From Hyphomicrobium_A sp963722495 (GTDB taxonomy: Bacteria; Pseudomonadota; Alphaproteobacteria; Rhizobiales; Hyphomicrobiaceae): 64,000 nt of DNA. Position numbers and translations under genes: made by a program. The notes beneath the pieces are model-generated. The model was not told the origin of the DNA. It saw nothing but the letters and a program-made list of their open reading frames with translations, and did not search any database. The stretch covers positions 1 to 64,000 of the forward strand of contig CAVRND010000029.1 in NCBI GenBank assembly GCA_963722495.1, read 5' to 3'. This document shows, in pieces, positions 30,869 through 39,674 of the stretch. The first letter of the stretch is position 1; every line of letters starts with the position of its first letter.

Positions 30869-31630
30869 CTAGAACTGGGTCAGCCATAGTTGCCGGCATA
30901 GGGGTCCTTCAGCGACTGCGCCTCCTCGAGGAAGCGGCCCGCGAAACCCGCCGGCCAGCGAGAACTCGCCGCCGTCCCAAGCGTAGCGCCCGAACAGGCC
31001 GGCACGCGCATCCTCGCCGAGGGCGTTGGCGTTGAGCCCGCCTTCGAGGCCGAGCGAAAAGTCCCCAAAGACCCGATAGCCGGTGCGCATGCGGGCGGCC
31101 GAGGTCTGGTGCGCGCTGGTCCAGGAAAGATCGAGCGAGGACCATGCGCAGGCGCCCATGTTGAGCCAGAACTCGGCCGCGACCTTCGGACCAAATGCTT
31201 GTCCCTGCACGGGATTATCCGGGTCGAAGGGCGCGATGTCGTGGTCGATGGCGGCGATGCCGACGAACGCCTTGGCGGTCAACGGCCCGAGGCGCTTCAG
31301 ATAGCCGACCAGCGCCTCGGCAAAAGCGGTTTCGGCCGTGAAGGAGACGAGTTGCGCTCGCCGCTCGCCGACATAGGTGTAGCCGCCATATCCGCCGGCG
31401 ACGCGCAGTCGAAGGCCGTCGTCGAAGATGTTGCTGTAGGGGGCGACGGTGGCTCCCGAGTAGAGCAGCCAGACGTGACCCGAGACGTCGGCGCCGGCCC
31501 AGATCTCGCGCCAGCCGGGCGGGGTCGCTGGGTCGGCAGCAGCGGCCGGGAGCAAGAACAACGAAGACATGATCGCGACCGAGGTCGCGACGGCTGCGAC
31601 GCCTAAATCTTGGAAGGCAGTCCTCGGCAT
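30869..31630 (-). CDS. BcsS-like cellulose biosynthesis protein, 3' end frameshifted
   Basis: A 253-residue exported beta-rich protein. The signal peptide ends near PAAAADPA. WREIWAGADVSGHVWLLYSG, DDGLRLRVAGGYGGYTYVG and GPKVAAEFWLNMGACAWSSL match the BcsS family, outer-membrane-like proteins found with alphaproteobacterial cellulose genes. Near 30880-30975 the natural-looking C-terminus (FSLAGGFAGRFLEEAQS, DPYAGNYG) lies in a different frame from the final LTQF, indicating compensating indels. No bcsA/B genes are in the window, so a cellulose role here is only inferred from the family. Confidence 0.75.
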   Translation of the reverse strand: MPRTAFQDLGVAAVATSVAIMSSLFLLPAAAADPATPPGWREIWAGADVSGHVWLLYSGATVAPYSNIFDDGLRLRVAGGYGGYTYVGERRAQLVSFTAETAFAEALVGYLKRLGPLTAKAFVGIAAIDHDIAPFDPDNPVQGQAFGPKVAAEFWLNMGACAWSSLDLSWTSAHQTSAARMRTGYRVFGDFSLGLEGGLNANALGEDARAGLFGRYAWDGGEFSLAGGFRGPLPRGGAVAEGPLCRQLWLTQF

Positions 31631-31944
31631 ACGCGACTACAGAACAAAGAATAGAACATGCGTTAATTAAACGAGTGGATTAACCAAATTGATCATCATC
31701 TACAACTTGAAGTCAACGGCATTCAGTGCGTCAGGCGCCGATTGCAATTGCTGCACGCGATAACGTTTCCGCGACGAGCGCGTGATTCGCTCCTGTGCAT
31801 AGAGATAATTTCTGTCATCCTCCGCGTACTGTCCTCCTGATAACATTTCATTCGTAGGGTTGCTTCAAACCCTCAACGGAGACGGCCTCAAGCCCCCGGC
31901 TCCCCCGCCGCAATCAGGCCGTCCACACCTAGGGAGGACGTACA
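31631..31944. other. divergent intergenic region
   Basis: An AT-richer 314-base region between the BcsS-like and phasin genes. No gene is seen. It probably carries the two promoters; AGGGAGGA just before 31945 is the phasin ribosome site. Confidence 0.5.
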
Positions 31945-32382
31945 ATGGTTGCTCATGCGTCGAATTCGCATGCGAACGGAAAATCCCCTGCACACAGCGC
32001 GTTCCAGATGTACTTCGGAGGGCTGGAGGCCTTGGGCCAGACCTACGATCCGTTCCTGAAGGGCCTGGCCCGCACCCAGCTCGAGATGCTCGGGTTCGCC
32101 AATCGGCGGGCTCAGGCCTACATGCAGATCCCGGCGCGGGCCGCCCAGTGCCGCACGCCGCAGGACCTGATCGCGCGCGCAGACCCAGTTCTGGCGCGCC
32201 GCCTACGAGGACTACACCGAGAGCGTGGGCCGGGTGACCGACACGCGCTCGCGGCCTTCGTGCCGCCGAACCTCGCGGCGCTTACCGATGAGGCGCTAGC
32301 CAACGCGCACGACTACATCGCCTTCCCCGAGGCGAAGGAGCAGCCGAACGGCGGGCGTTCGCGCGAGCGCAAGGCGGCCTAG
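31945..32382 (+). CDS. phasin-family protein, two compensating frameshifts
   Basis: A ~145-residue cytoplasmic helical protein. The reconstructed sequence has SAFQMYFGGLEALGQTYDPF, TQLEMLGFANRRAQAYMQIP, a CRTPQDLIA block and then, in another frame, QFWRAAYEDYTESVGRVTDT. This order is typical of phasins, which coat polyhydroxyalkanoate granules. Breaks lie near 32185 and 32250, after which the first frame resumes (AAFVPPNLAALTDEALANA). AGGGAGGA precedes the ATG by 5 bases. No PHA synthase is nearby. Confidence 0.75.
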   Translation: MVAHASNSHANGKSPAHSAFQMYFGGLEALGQTYDPFLKGLARTQLEMLGFANRRAQAYMQIPARAAQCRTPQDLIARADPVLARRLRGLHRERGPGDRHALAAFVPPNLAALTDEALANAHDYIAFPEAKEQPNGGRSRERKAA

Positions 32383-32500
32383 GCGTAAGGAACGAACACG
32401 AGAGAATTTCCAACCGGCGGCGCATGCGGCGCCCCGGACGCGGCTGGTCGTCCTTCGGGCGTGACCGTGCCCACACTTCTGCGCAGCGACGGCGCCGCGC

Positions 32501-33074
32501 CTATTTCAGCTCAGCCAAAGCTTCCTTGAAGCCCGCGAGCGAGATCGGGATGCCGATGCCGGCCTCCTCGGTCTGGAAGATGATGAAGATCGCCGTCTTG
32601 CCGTTCTTCAGCTGCTCGACCAGCGGGTCCTCGACCACCACCTGGGCGTAGCAGGCGAACGTGTGGCAGCGCAAAAACGGCGCATGCCCGACATCCTTGT
32701 CGTCGATCTTCAAGCCGAGCCCGGGGGGCAGCAGGATGCCGAGCGGGGCAAACACGCGCAGCACCCGCGTGCCGTTGGAGAACTTCTGGAAGTAGACGGT
32801 GAGGCCGATGTTGTCCTTGTCCTCGGCCGTGACGCTCTGCACCAGCGCGCAGACTTCGTTCTTGGCGCCGGGCGGCGGATCCTTGCAGACGATCTGCCAG
32901 TCGCCGTGCTGCGCTTTGACCGTGCCTTCCTGAGCGTCAGCCGAAGTGCCAGTGCAGGCCAGCACGCAATATGCTCAGGGCGAGCTGCGTCGATAGACGC
33001 CGGACGGCGATGCCCGCGAGCCAATCGTGTGCGCTGCGGCAAACTTTGCCGTCAGCCGATCCGATGTTCTGCAC
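32501..33074 (-). CDS. invasion-associated locus B (IalB) family protein, signal peptide frameshifted
   Basis: A ~190-residue exported protein. The mature domain is intact (GTVKAQHGDWQIVCKDPPP; ALVQSVTAEDKDNIGLTVYF; VGHAPFLRCHTFACYAQVVV; QTEEAGIGIPISLAGFKEAL) and matches the IalB family, including its cysteine pairs. The signal peptide (VRRLSTQLALSIL, then ACTGTSADAQ) is split across two frames with a break near 32960. The start is taken as GTG at 33074 because AGGAG lies 6 bases upstream. IalB-like proteins are widespread in free-living rhizobia; a virulence role need not be assumed. Confidence 0.88.
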
Positions 33075-33424
33075 CGATTGCTCCTGAGGTCTGCCTGTCG
33101 CTGAGGCTCGACGCGCACGCTTTGGAAGGGGCCGAGAACGCTCCGTGGTGTTCCCGGAATTGGGCCAAAGTTTGTACCTGATGCACGTCAGGTTGCGCGC
33201 ATTTGCGCGGTGTTTTTTTTGCCGAGCCACAACGCGTGGAAATGCCGCATTAAGCTTGACTTGAGGCGATGGAAGTCGGTTGTGCTCTTAGTTGACTTGG
33301 GGACGTGCGTCCTGCGCTCGGATGCTCGGCATTGGCGCGGTTTGTTGCGGGCGAACTGATAAAACAGCGCCTGTCGTGGGGAGGGACTCGGCCAACGAGC
33401 CGAGCAGCACTTGGGAGCGGATGA
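33075..33424. other. divergent intergenic region upstream of the oxidase cluster
   Basis: These 350 bases separate the IalB-like gene and coxB. No gene is supported; short frames here are antisense shadows. It presumably carries the promoter for the cta cluster. Confidence 0.5.
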
Positions 33425-34408
33425 ATGTTGAGACGACTGCTTTGCTCGGCACCAGCCGCAGCATTTGCAATGCTGTTGCTCGGGGTTTCGTTTGCGTGGG
33501 CGGGCATGGGCCAGCCGTCGCCGGGCGAAATGGGCTTCCAGGGTGCCGCCACGCCGGTGGCCGAGGAAATCCATCGCTTCTACGACTTCGTCAACATCAT
33601 CATCGTGGCGATCACCGTCTTCGTCATGCTGCTGCTGCTCTATGTGATCTATCGCTTCAACGAGCGCGCCAACCCGACGCCGTCGAAGGTCACGCACAAC
33701 ACCATTCTCGAGGTTGCCTGGACGGTCGTTCCGATCCTCATCCTCGTTGCCATCGCCATCCCCTCTTTCCGGCTGCTCAATCTCCAGTACAGCTACCCGA
33801 AGGCCGACCTCACGCTGAAGGCGACGGGTTATCAGTGGTACTGGGAGCATGCCTATCCTGACCTTGGCATCACGTTCGAAACGCGCATGCTGGATGATGA
33901 GTCCCGCCAGGCGCTGATCGCCGAGAACCTGCCGGCGCCGCGCAATCTCGCCGTCGACAACGAGGTGATCGTCCCCGTCGGCAAGGTGGTCAACACGCTG
34001 ATCACGGCAGCGCCCGACGGCGTCATCCATGACTGGACCATCCCTTCCTTCGGCTCGAAGGTCGACGCCGTTCCGGGACGCATCACGTCGACTTGGTTCA
34101 AGCCGACCGTCGAAGGCATCTTCTACGGTCAGTGCTCGGAACTGTGCGGCAAGGACCACGCGTTCATGCCGATCGCCGTGCGCGTGGTGAAGGAAGAGGT
34201 CTTCGCCGCGTGGACCGACACCATGAAGCAGGCCGCCGCAGCCGGCACCGCGGCGAGCGCCGAGAAGGACAAGGAAAAGCGCAAGCAGCTGAACCAGCAG
34301 AAGAAGGAACTGCTGGAAAAGGCCAAGGGCATCGTTCGGCAGGCGGCTCTCGAGCAGGCTGGCGTGCGCCAGTTCGCCAAGACCGGCGATCCGGCCCCGG
34401 CCAAGTGA
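33425..34408 (+). CDS. ctaC: cytochrome c oxidase subunit II
   Basis: A 327-residue CuA-bearing subunit of the aa3-type oxidase. A signal peptide (to about residue 27) is followed by two transmembrane helices and a periplasmic cupredoxin domain. TGYQWYWEHAYPD is the aromatic electron-entry patch. HDWTIPSFGSKVDAVPGR and GQCSELCGKDHAFMPI (about residues 234-250) carry the CuA His, Cys, Glu, Cys, His and Met ligands. The last ~65 residues form a charged, helical Lys/Glu/Gln-rich tail beyond the usual end. First gene of the oxidase cluster. The frame is unbroken. Confidence 0.97.
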   Translation: MLRRLLCSAPAAAFAMLLLGVSFAWAGMGQPSPGEMGFQGAATPVAEEIHRFYDFVNIIIVAITVFVMLLLLYVIYRFNERANPTPSKVTHNTILEVAWTVVPILILVAIAIPSFRLLNLQYSYPKADLTLKATGYQWYWEHAYPDLGITFETRMLDDESRQALIAENLPAPRNLAVDNEVIVPVGKVVNTLITAAPDGVIHDWTIPSFGSKVDAVPGRITSTWFKPTVEGIFYGQCSELCGKDHAFMPIAVRVVKEEVFAAWTDTMKQAAAAGTAASAEKDKEKRKQLNQQKKELLEKAKGIVRQAALEQAGVRQFAKTGDPAPAK

Positions 34409-34484
34409 CCAGCGCCTAGCGCGATCCGAGATGAGAACCGGGTGAGCCCGGCAACAAAACACCGAGTGACAGGGCGAACGCACA

Positions 34485-36104
34485 ATGGGAAGCACGACAC
34501 ACACAGCGCATGACGGCCACGACCACGCACCGACGGGGTTGGGGCGGTGGCTGTTCTCGACGAATCACAAGGACATCGGAACGATGTACTTGATATTCGC
34601 CATCATGAGCGGCCTGATCGGCGGCGCGCTGTCGGTCGCCATGCGCCTCGAGCTGCAGGAGCCGGGGCTGCAGTATTTCGCCGACGGCCACATGTACAAC
34701 GTGTTCGTCACGGGGCACGGCCTCATCATGGTGTTCTTCATGGTGATGCCGGCGATGATCGGCGGCTACGGCAACTGGTTCGTGCCGCTGATGATCGGCG
34801 CGCCGGACATGGCCTTCCCGCGCATGAACAACATCTCGTTCTGGCTGTTGCCGGCGGCGCTTGCGCTGCTGCTCATCTCGCTGTTCGTCGAGGGCCCGGC
34901 AGGCGGCCTCGGTGTCGGTGGCGGCTGGACGCTCTATGCGCCGCTGTCGACCTCCGGCCATCCCGGACCGGCGATGGACTTCGCCATCCTTTCACTCCAT
35001 CTCGCGGGCGCCTCGTCGATCCTCGGCGCCATCAACTTCATCACCACCATCTTCAACATGCGCGCGCCGGGCATGACCCTGCACAAGATGCCGCTGTTCG
35101 TGTGGTCGGTGCTGGTAACCGCGTTCCTCCTGCTGCTGTCGCTGCCCGTGCTGGCCGGCGCCATCACCATGCTGCTGACGGACCGCAACTTCGGCACCTC
35201 GTTCTTCAACCCGCAGGGCGGCGGCGATCCGCTGCTCTACCAGCATCTGTTCTGGTTCTTCGGTCATCCTGAGGTCTACATCCTCATCCTGCCCGGCTTC
35301 GGCATGATCAGCCACATCGTGTCGACGTTCTCGAAGAAGCCGGTGTTCGGCTACCTCGGCATGGCCTACGCCATGGTCGCCATCGGCCTCGTCGGCTTCA
35401 TCGTGTGGGCGCACCACATGTATGCCGCCGGCATCAGCGTGAACACGCAGGCCTACTTCGTGTTCGCCACGATGGTGATCGCGGTTCCAACAGGCGTGAA
35501 GATCTTCTCCTGGATCGCCACCATGTGGGGCGGCTCGATTCAGTTCCGCGTGCCCATGCTGTGGGCGCTCGGCTTCATCTTCCTGTTCACCGTGGGCGGC
35601 GTGACGGGCGTCATGCTTTCCAACGCCGGCGTCGACCGCGCACTGCACGACACCTACTACGTCGTGGCGCACTTCCACTACGTGCTGTCGCTCGGCGCCG
35701 TGTTCGCCATCTTCGCGGGCTGGTACTACTGGTTCCCGAAGATGTCCGGCTACATGTACAACGAGACGCTGGGCAAGGTGCACTTCTGGCTGACCTTCAT
35801 CGGCGCCAACATCCTGTTCTTCCCGCAGCACTTCCTCGGTCTCTCGGGCATGCCGCGCCGCTACGTCGACTATCCGGACGCCTTCGCGTTCTGGAACGGC
35901 GTGTCATCGGTCGGCGCCTACATCACCGCGCTCGGAACTTTGGTGTTCCTCGTCGGTGTGTTGGTTGCCTTCATGAGCCGCAGGGTCGCGGGCGAAAATC
36001 CCTGGGGCGTCGGCGCTACGACGCTCGAGTGGACGCTGCCGTCTCCGCCGGCCTTCCACTCCTACGAAACGCTGCCGCGCATTCAGGCCACCGATCACCA
36101 CTGA
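34485..36104 (+). CDS. ctaD: cytochrome c oxidase subunit I
   Basis: A 539-residue catalytic subunit of the heme-copper oxidase with 12 transmembrane helices. Conserved parts are STNHKDIGTMYLIFAIMSGL, GHGLIMVFFMVMPAMIGGYG (with a heme a His), FWFFGHPEVYILILPGFGMI (CuB His and the cross-linked Tyr), WAHHMYAAG (two CuB His) and LHDTYYVVAHFHYVLSLGAV (heme a3 and a His). It reduces O2 to water and pumps protons. It lies 76 bases after subunit II in the same cluster. Confidence 0.98.
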   Translation: MGSTTHTAHDGHDHAPTGLGRWLFSTNHKDIGTMYLIFAIMSGLIGGALSVAMRLELQEPGLQYFADGHMYNVFVTGHGLIMVFFMVMPAMIGGYGNWFVPLMIGAPDMAFPRMNNISFWLLPAALALLLISLFVEGPAGGLGVGGGWTLYAPLSTSGHPGPAMDFAILSLHLAGASSILGAINFITTIFNMRAPGMTLHKMPLFVWSVLVTAFLLLLSLPVLAGAITMLLTDRNFGTSFFNPQGGGDPLLYQHLFWFFGHPEVYILILPGFGMISHIVSTFSKKPVFGYLGMAYAMVAIGLVGFIVWAHHMYAAGISVNTQAYFVFATMVIAVPTGVKIFSWIATMWGGSIQFRVPMLWALGFIFLFTVGGVTGVMLSNAGVDRALHDTYYVVAHFHYVLSLGAVFAIFAGWYYWFPKMSGYMYNETLGKVHFWLTFIGANILFFPQHFLGLSGMPRRYVDYPDAFAFWNGVSSVGAYITALGTLVFLVGVLVAFMSRRVAGENPWGVGATTLEWTLPSPPAFHSYETLPRIQATDHH

Positions 36105-36126
36105 GGCGCGCACTAGGCACGAATGA

Positions 36127-36158
36127 CAACGGGCGGGGCGCAAATGTTCCGCCCGTTG
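36127..36158 (+). terminator. hairpin between ctaD and ctaB
   Basis: CAACGGGCGG, 12-base loop, CCGCCCGTTG: a perfect 10-bp stem just after ctaD. There is no T-run, so it may stabilise the ctaD mRNA end or cause partial termination rather than ending the operon. Confidence 0.45.
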
Positions 36159-36293
36159 CAATGAATGAGGCGAAATCCCGGGGCCGGACGCGCGACGCAA
36201 GTCGGGTAACCGGAAGTCCGGCAAGGCCGAGCAGGTCCTCTCCTTCCGCCGGCGGATGTGGGAGGCCGATGCGAGGCCAAGGGTCGAGCGAAG

Positions 36294-37226
36294 ATGCAAG
36301 GAACGAGCGCAGATACCAGCAGCGGCCAGATCGGCCCCGTAACCGGGTCGGGCATCGGTGACTTCATCGCGCTCCTGAAGCCGCGCGTCATGTCGCTCGT
36401 CGTGTTCACGGCGCTGACCGGCATGGTCGCAGCGCCCGGAAACATCCACCCCGTGCTCGGCATCATCGCCCTGCTCGCCATCGCCATCGGCGCCGGCGCG
36501 GCGGGCGCCCTCAACATGTGGTACGACGCCGATATCGACGCCCGTATGGCGCGCACGGCTGCACGGCCTATTCCGCGCGGACGCCTGACGGCCGACGAAG
36601 CGCTGAGCTTCGGCACCGTGCTGTCGGTGTTCTCGATCCTGACGCTGGGCGTGCTCATCAACTGGACGGCCGGCATCCTGCTCGCCATTACCATCGCCTT
36701 CTATCTCTTCATCTACACGATGTGGCTGAAGCGCCTGACGCCGCAGAACATCGTCATCGGCGGCGCCGCCGGCTCCTTCCCGCCGATGATCGGCTGGGCT
36801 GCCGTAACCGGCAGCGTCAGCATCGACAGCGTGCTGATGTTCCTCATCATCTTCGTTTGGACGCCGCCGCATTTCTGGGCCCTGGCCCTATATCGCTGCC
36901 GGGACTACGAGCGCGTCGGCGTGCCGATGCTGCCGGTCGTTGCGGGCCCTACGGAGACGCGTCGGCAGATCTGGCTCTACTCGCTGGTGCTGGTGCCGCT
37001 CGCCATGCTGCCGTTCGCCATTGGTCTCGCTGGCCCGGTCTACGCGGTGAGCTCAGCTGTCCTCGGCGGCATCTTCCTTTACCTCGCCTGGCGGGTGCGC
37101 AAGATCACCGAAGGCCGCGAGGCGGATGCGGCCGCCAAGCAGCTGTTCGCGTTTTCGATTCTTTATCTGTTCCTCTTGTTTGCGGTCATCCTCGGCGAGC
37201 ATGCCGTGGCGCGGCTGATGGCGTGA
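36294..37226 (+). CDS. ctaB: protoheme IX farnesyltransferase (heme O synthase)
   Basis: A 310-residue inner-membrane UbiA-family prenyltransferase that adds a farnesyl group to heme B for the a-type oxidase. LLKPRVMSLVVFTALTGMV begins the first helix. NMWYDADIDARM is the first Asp-rich motif, with TAARPIPRG after it, and the second comprises YTMWLKRLTPQNIVIGG and RCRDYERVGVPMLPVV. Nine or so helices are predicted. ATG 36294 is preferred over 36258. It lies between ctaD and ctaG, the usual alphaproteobacterial order. Confidence 0.96.
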   Translation: MQGTSADTSSGQIGPVTGSGIGDFIALLKPRVMSLVVFTALTGMVAAPGNIHPVLGIIALLAIAIGAGAAGALNMWYDADIDARMARTAARPIPRGRLTADEALSFGTVLSVFSILTLGVLINWTAGILLAITIAFYLFIYTMWLKRLTPQNIVIGGAAGSFPPMIGWAAVTGSVSIDSVLMFLIIFVWTPPHFWALALYRCRDYERVGVPMLPVVAGPTETRRQIWLYSLVLVPLAMLPFAIGLAGPVYAVSSAVLGGIFLYLAWRVRKITEGREADAAAKQLFAFSILYLFLLFAVILGEHAVARLMA

Positions 37227-37248
37227 GGAACGAGCGGTGGCATTGGTC

Positions 37249-37401
37249 ATGAGCGAAATGAACGAAGACGAGAAGGCGCAGCAGCGGCGGCAACGCATGC
37301 GCTCGCTAGCGATCGGCATCGCTCTCGCCGCGCTCGTCGTGCTGTTCTACGTGGCGACGATCATCCGCCTCGGCGGCAATGTTGCGATCCGGCCGATCTG
37401 A
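37249..37401 (+). CDS. small CoxF-like membrane protein of the oxidase cluster
   Basis: A 50-residue protein: an acidic/basic N-terminus (MSEMNEDEKAQQRRQRMR), one transmembrane helix (SLAIGIALAALVVLFYVATI) and a short C-terminus ending NVAIRPI. A GTG at 37237 in the same frame is an alternative start. A short single-helix protein between ctaB and ctaG is standard in Hyphomicrobiales and is sometimes called CoxF; its exact role in oxidase assembly is not settled. Confidence 0.8.
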   Translation: MSEMNEDEKAQQRRQRMRSLAIGIALAALVVLFYVATIIRLGGNVAIRPI

Positions 37402-37415
37402 GGCACTGGAAACCG

Positions 37416-38030
37416 ATGTCCGAGACCGAGCAAGATCATCAGCACAGGCAGCCGTCGCCGAGGCGTCAAGGCGCCGTCGCCGCTGTCTGCGGTCTATTGG
37501 TCCTGTCGATGGCCGGACTGTCGTTCGCGGCCGTACCGCTTTACCGCCTCTACTGCCAGGTCACCGGCTATCAGGGCACCACGCAGAAGGCCGAGAAGGC
37601 CTCCGACGTTGTACTCGATCGCGTGGTGAAGGTGCACTTCGACGGCAACGTCGCCGCCGAGCTTCCGTGGAAGTTCGAGCCGGTGCAGTCATCGCTCGAC
37701 GTGAAGGTCGGCGAGAACACGCTGGCCTTCTACAAGGCCACCAACATGTCGGACAGGCCGACGGTCGGTACGTCCGTGTTCAACGTCACGCCCGACGCCG
37801 TCGGCTCGCACTTTAATAAGGTGCAGTGCTTCTGCTTCACCGAGCAGCGGCTGGAGCCAGGGCAATCAATGGAGATGGCGGTGTCGTTTTTCGTCGACCC
37901 GGCTTTTGTCACCGACGAAGAGACGCAGCACCTTTCCGAGCTGACGCTGTCCTATTCCTTCTATCCGGTAACTGCGCCGAAGAAGGCGGAAGGTCAGGCG
38001 GCGGTTGTCGGCGCGGGCAAGGGCGGATGA
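37416..38030 (+). CDS. ctaG: cytochrome c oxidase assembly protein CtaG/Cox11
   Basis: A 204-residue periplasmic copper chaperone that builds the CuB centre of subunit I. One N-terminal transmembrane helix (AAVCGLLVLSMAGLSFAAVP) is followed by PLYRLYCQVTGYQG and an immunoglobulin-like domain with the copper motif KVQCFCFTEQRLEPGQ and VSFFVDPAF. All Cox11 hallmarks are present. It lies 14 bases after the CoxF-like gene. Confidence 0.97.
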   Translation: MSETEQDHQHRQPSPRRQGAVAAVCGLLVLSMAGLSFAAVPLYRLYCQVTGYQGTTQKAEKASDVVLDRVVKVHFDGNVAAELPWKFEPVQSSLDVKVGENTLAFYKATNMSDRPTVGTSVFNVTPDAVGSHFNKVQCFCFTEQRLEPGQSMEMAVSFFVDPAFVTDEETQHLSELTLSYSFYPVTAPKKAEGQAAVVGAGKGG

Positions 38031-38157
38031 GGATTTGAATAACCGGCGCTGTGACTGCGGTCCTGAGGCACAGCGGCAAGGTTCTCGCTCCGGCAAGGGC
38101 GAAGCCTAAAGACTAGGGATCGGGAGCACCAACGGGGACTACGGGAGAGACAAGACA

Positions 38158-39117
38158 ATGGCCGCGACGGACGCCAAGCACCACGACTACCATCTAGTAA
38201 ATCCGAGCCCCTGGCCGGTGACCTCTTCGATCTCGGCTTTGATCATGATGATCGGCGCGGTGATCTGGATGCGCTCGATGAGCGAGGGTGCCGGCGTGTT
38301 CGGTATCACCGGTCCCTGGGTGTTCGCCGTCGGCGCCGCCGGCGTCATTGCCAGCGCGTTCTTCTGGTGGCGCGACGTGATCCGCGAAGGCCAGCACGGC
38401 GACCACACCCCGGTCGTGCAGCTGCACTTCCGCTATGGCATGATCCTCTTCATCGCCTCGGAAGTGATGTTCTTCGTGGCCTGGTTCTGGGCCTACTTCG
38501 ACGTCTCCCTGTTCCCCGCCAGCGTGCATGACCTGCTCAACAGCACCAGCGTGGTCGGCCAGGTGACGCGCGACCAGCTGCTCGGTGGCCAGTGGCCGCC
38601 GGTGCCGGTGGACGGCACGGGAGTGACGATCCCCGCCAGCGGCGCGCCGACGCCGGGAATCTTCCAGCACACGTTCGATCCGTGGGGCATCCCGCTCCTC
38701 AATACGCTCATCCTGCTGACCTCGGGCGTGACGGTGACCTGGGCGCACCATGCGCTCCTGAAGAACGATCGCCGCGGCATCGTGCTCGGCCTGATCCTCA
38801 CCGTGATCCTCGGCGCCACGTTCTCGTTCTTCCAGGGCTACGAGTATCACCACGCCGCCTTCAGCTATGCCGGCCACATTTACGGCTCGACGTTCTTCAT
38901 GGCGACGGGCTTCCACGGCGCGCACGTGCTGATCGGCACGATCTTCCTGCTCATCTGCCTCATCCGCGCGCTGAAGGGCGCCTTCACCCCGAAGCTCCAC
39001 TTCGGCTTCGAGGCGGCCGCCTGGTACTGGCACTTCGTCGACGTGGTCTGGCTGTTCCTGTTCGCCGCCATCTACGTGTGGGGCGCAGGTCCCCACGCGG
39101 GCGGCGCCGGCCACTGA
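38158..39117 (+). CDS. ctaE: cytochrome c oxidase subunit III
   Basis: A 319-residue seven-helix subunit that stabilises the catalytic core. HDYHLVNPSPWPVTSSISAL, WRDVIREGQHGDHTPVVQL, FIASEVMFFVAWFWAYFDVS and FEAAAWYWHFVDVVWLFLFA match the family. A loop of ~45 residues between helices 3 and 4 (DLLNSTSVVGQVTRDQLLGG and on) is common in alphaproteobacteria. GGGAGAG precedes the ATG. The frame is unbroken. Confidence 0.97.
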   Translation: MAATDAKHHDYHLVNPSPWPVTSSISALIMMIGAVIWMRSMSEGAGVFGITGPWVFAVGAAGVIASAFFWWRDVIREGQHGDHTPVVQLHFRYGMILFIASEVMFFVAWFWAYFDVSLFPASVHDLLNSTSVVGQVTRDQLLGGQWPPVPVDGTGVTIPASGAPTPGIFQHTFDPWGIPLLNTLILLTSGVTVTWAHHALLKNDRRGIVLGLILTVILGATFSFFQGYEYHHAAFSYAGHIYGSTFFMATGFHGAHVLIGTIFLLICLIRALKGAFTPKLHFGFEAAAWYWHFVDVVWLFLFAAIYVWGAGPHAGGAGH

Positions 39118-39173
39118 GGCCCGACGCGAGCATATGAAGGCGAAGCGGTCGCTTCGTCGCAGAGAGAACACGC

Positions 39174-39197
39174 CGGGGCGGCCATCGTGCCGCCCCG
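39174..39197 (+). terminator. hairpin after ctaE
   Basis: CGGGGCGGC, loop CATCGT, GCCGCCCCG: perfect 9-bp GC stem followed by TGCTATTG. A weak or partial terminator between ctaE and the DUF983 gene. Confidence 0.5.
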
Positions 39198-39264
39198 TGC
39201 TATTGTCGGACTATGATCCTGCCGGCGCCGCGCGCCGATCACCAGCCGTCGCAAGGAGCGCCGC

Positions 39265-39636
39265 GTGCCGGAAGAAAAGTCCGTCTCGCCCCTTTACGCA
39301 GCGGCGCTGGCGCGCTGCCCCCGCTGCGGCGGGGGAAAGCTGTTCAAGAACGTGCTCGAGACGCGCCCCTCGTGCGATCGCTGCGGGCTCGACTACCGCT
39401 TCATCGATACGGGCGACGGGCCTGCGGTGTTCGCCATCTTCATCCTTGGCTTCCTCATCCTCGGCGGCGCCCTCTACGTGGAGTTCACCTTTGAACCGCC
39501 GGTGTGGGTGCATGTCGTGCTGTGGGGGGCGCTCACCCCACTCATCGCCCTCATCCTCCTGCGCTTTATCAAGGCGATGCTCATCGCCCTGCAGTACCGC
39601 AACAAGGCCGAAGAAGGACGCCTCGCGCGTGACTGA
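39265..39636 (+). CDS. DUF983 membrane protein
   Basis: A 123-residue protein with an N-terminal zinc ribbon (ARCPRCGGGKLFKN and PSCDRCGLDYRF, two Cys pairs) and two transmembrane helices (FAIFILGFLILGGALYVEF and a second after WVHVVLWGAL). DUF983 genes almost always sit next to ctaE and surf1 in alphaproteobacteria, suggesting a link to oxidase biogenesis. Start is GTG at 39265. Confidence 0.92.
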   Translation: MPEEKSVSPLYAAALARCPRCGGGKLFKNVLETRPSCDRCGLDYRFIDTGDGPAVFAIFILGFLILGGALYVEFTFEPPVWVHVVLWGALTPLIALILLRFIKAMLIALQYRNKAEEGRLARD

Positions 39637-39674
39637 CACTGTCCTGAAGCCGCCTTTGCGCGGGCGCCGCTGAC

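Noticed and set aside
33188..34504. 438-residue open frame antisense to ctaC
   Set aside because: It is a GC-rich shadow of the unbroken ctaC gene, with Arg/Asp/His-rich low-complexity sequence and no domain.
34992..35831. 279-residue open frame antisense to ctaD
   Set aside because: His/Asp/Glu-rich shadow caused by codon bias of the conserved subunit I gene.
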